This document shows, piece after piece, positions 62,904-64,000 of a stretch of DNA of 64,000 bases (position 1 is its first letter; each line of letters opens with the position of its first letter). The notes under the pieces were generated by a model. That model was not told the DNA's origin, ran no database searches, and saw nothing but the letters and a program-made list of their open reading frames with translations. Made by a program: the position numbers and the translations under genes. The stretch spans positions 19,914-83,913 of the forward strand of contig JAIXMF010000028.1 of NCBI GenBank assembly GCA_025201365.1, read 5' to 3'. The DNA comes from Syncephalis plumigaleata. Its lineage: Eukaryota > Zoopagomycota > Zoopagomycetes > Zoopagales > Piptocephalidaceae.

Positions 62904-64000
62904 TTATTCGATTATATTGTCTACGTTTGTCTTGAATCTAGTGTGCATCATCATCTGTCTTGCGTAGATTGCTGAAGTCGGACGACTGTTAACATTTGGA
63001 TTAAGCAAATCTTTTAGCATGTACAACAGTGGAAGTATCTTCTCCTTATACGTATCATAAGCTTCTGGCAGTAAGATCAGATTGCAGGAATAGAAAAAGT
63101 TCACAATATACCGTTCGTGCGATTCTTCCGCAAGGATATTCAGCGGTGTTTTTGACATCCATGCAAGTACTATTTTCGAAACCCATAGTGCAGACATGGG
63201 CTTGAAATTCTGCATGTTTACTCCCGTCAACATACGATATCCTGGCATAAACTTGCTGCCTATTGATAGGTAATCCTCCTCATGCATCAAAAGCCTAGCG
63301 AAACTGTCGAGGGACGCCAATTTAGGGTAAATAAGCGTCTTGGGATTCGTCTCCCCCGAGGATACATAATAACATTTTTGCCATGGTAAACTTGACAGTC
63401 CACTTAGTCCAATTCTAGATATACTGCCGATTCTTGGTAGATTGCCTATAGGATTGTCTACAAACAGGAGGCCATATAGTAACGTGCCAACGTTCCACAT
63501 GTCATTGGCGCGTGGATCTACCCTTTCACCCGTGGTCCACTGGGGTGAATCAATTAAATATAGTCGTGGATAAAATTTTACCGTTACTGCACCGCCATCA
63601 TTTCTAAACCTAAGCTTGGTTGTCTTTTTCAAGTTGCGAACAAGTACGCGGGCATTCCGGCTGAATTGGTCCACGTTGATGCAAACAGTCGAGTCACCAA
63701 TATCATTATGTGTCCAGCCTGCATGGTGTAGATAAGCGAGTCCGCTTATGAGTTGATCGATCATTGTCGGGAGTGTCTTTACTTTCTCGAGCACGCTCAT
63801 TCTTCGGTGTATTTCGCAATCGTATTGTCACATCTCGTTGGTAATACGAAGCAACGCTTATTGATGTCGTCAAGTCAAAGTCAAATAGCGGTTGCACTAC
63901 AAACTCTTTCCCGATGACTTCTGCCCTAGCGGTGTTTGTTTTACCGGGTAGCATCTTCTGGTATAGCTGATATTCCGGAGACTGTTCAATTCATTAAAGC
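62904..64000 (-). CDS. Diverged protein kinase-fold protein, partial
   Basis: Runs off the right edge; reading leftward the N-lobe part has YQLYQKMLPGKTNTARAEV and FVVQPLFDFD. Near 63800 the frame shifts by one base, then LPTMIDQLISGLAYLHHAGW leads into HNDIGDSTVCIN, the catalytic-loop equivalent. The HRD arginine is Asn, the Asp is present and the following Lys is Gly. The DFG position reads LIDSP. DMWNVGTLLYGLLF matches the helix F region. Missing metal- and ATP-binding residues suggest a pseudokinase. The C-lobe continues to a stop at 62904. Confidence 0.6.

Noticed and set aside
1-64000. tRNA and rRNA genes
   Set aside because: I looked for A/B-box and T-loop patterns and rRNA-like blocks and saw none that were convincing; a dedicated covariance search would be decisive.

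Overview
This window is nuclear DNA from a eukaryote. It uses the standard code, is AT-rich and gene-dense, and its genes are split by many short introns (about 50-100 nt) with GTAAGT-like donors, CTAAT/TACTAAC-like branch sites and TAG/CAG acceptors. Most recognised genes are fungal-type: a Gyp7-like TBC Rab-GAP, Gpi1, a Sno/PdxT glutaminase, Mediator Med13 and small Cys-rich GPI-anchored proteins. An early-diverging fungus is my best guess. That is an inference; the sequence carries no rRNA or other phylogenetic marker.

Layout. 0.2-1.6 kb: ZIP metal transporter (+). 2.7-6.0 kb: Gyp7/TBC1D15-like Rab-GAP (+). 6.2-6.6 kb: small membrane protein (+). 6.7-9.7 kb: Gpi1/PIG-Q (+). 10.3-11.9 kb: broken F-box-like paralogue (+). 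13.2-28.4 kb: a mosaic of repeats and 5'-truncated housekeeping genes. It holds an eIF5B 3' copy, a Chk2-like kinase that looks complete, a PUF60 fragment and a mitochondrial-type IleRS fragment. A 3.1-kb inverted duplication brackets it, and the complete eIF5B gene (29.0-33.2 kb, -) lies at its right end. 33.5-34.3 kb: GINS subunit Psf2 (+). 34.6-47.8 kb: a second inverted duplication of about 2.2 kb, each arm carrying an F-box-like gene. Between its arms lie an orphan gene and an extraordinary intron array. 47.9-48.8 kb: PdxT/Sno (-). 49.4-55.1 kb: Med13 (+). 55.6-57.9 kb: two tandem Cys-rich GPI-anchor-type proteins (+). 59-62.6 kb: unrecognised and partly broken coding sequence. 62.9-64 kb: a kinase-fold protein running off the right edge (-).

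The main discovery candidate is 39.19-45.2 kb. The DNA reads as about 70 consecutive introns, mostly 80 nt long, separated by micro-exons of exactly 3 nt or small multiples of 3. Joined, the micro-exons from the fifth onward give one frame open for 92 codons, while the other two frames hit stops within the first 20 codons. The array keeps an 83-bp period over long stretches. It looks like a gene whose product is assembled one codon per splice. I know of no described gene with single-codon exons on this scale.

A second theme is genome plasticity: large near-identical inverted duplications, truncated gene copies, a three-copy dispersed repeat, a 300-bp tandem duplication and several strongly folded elements. 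Single-base frame breaks recur in otherwise well-conserved genes. Either many genes here are decaying or the assembly carries indel errors, and the sequence alone cannot separate these.
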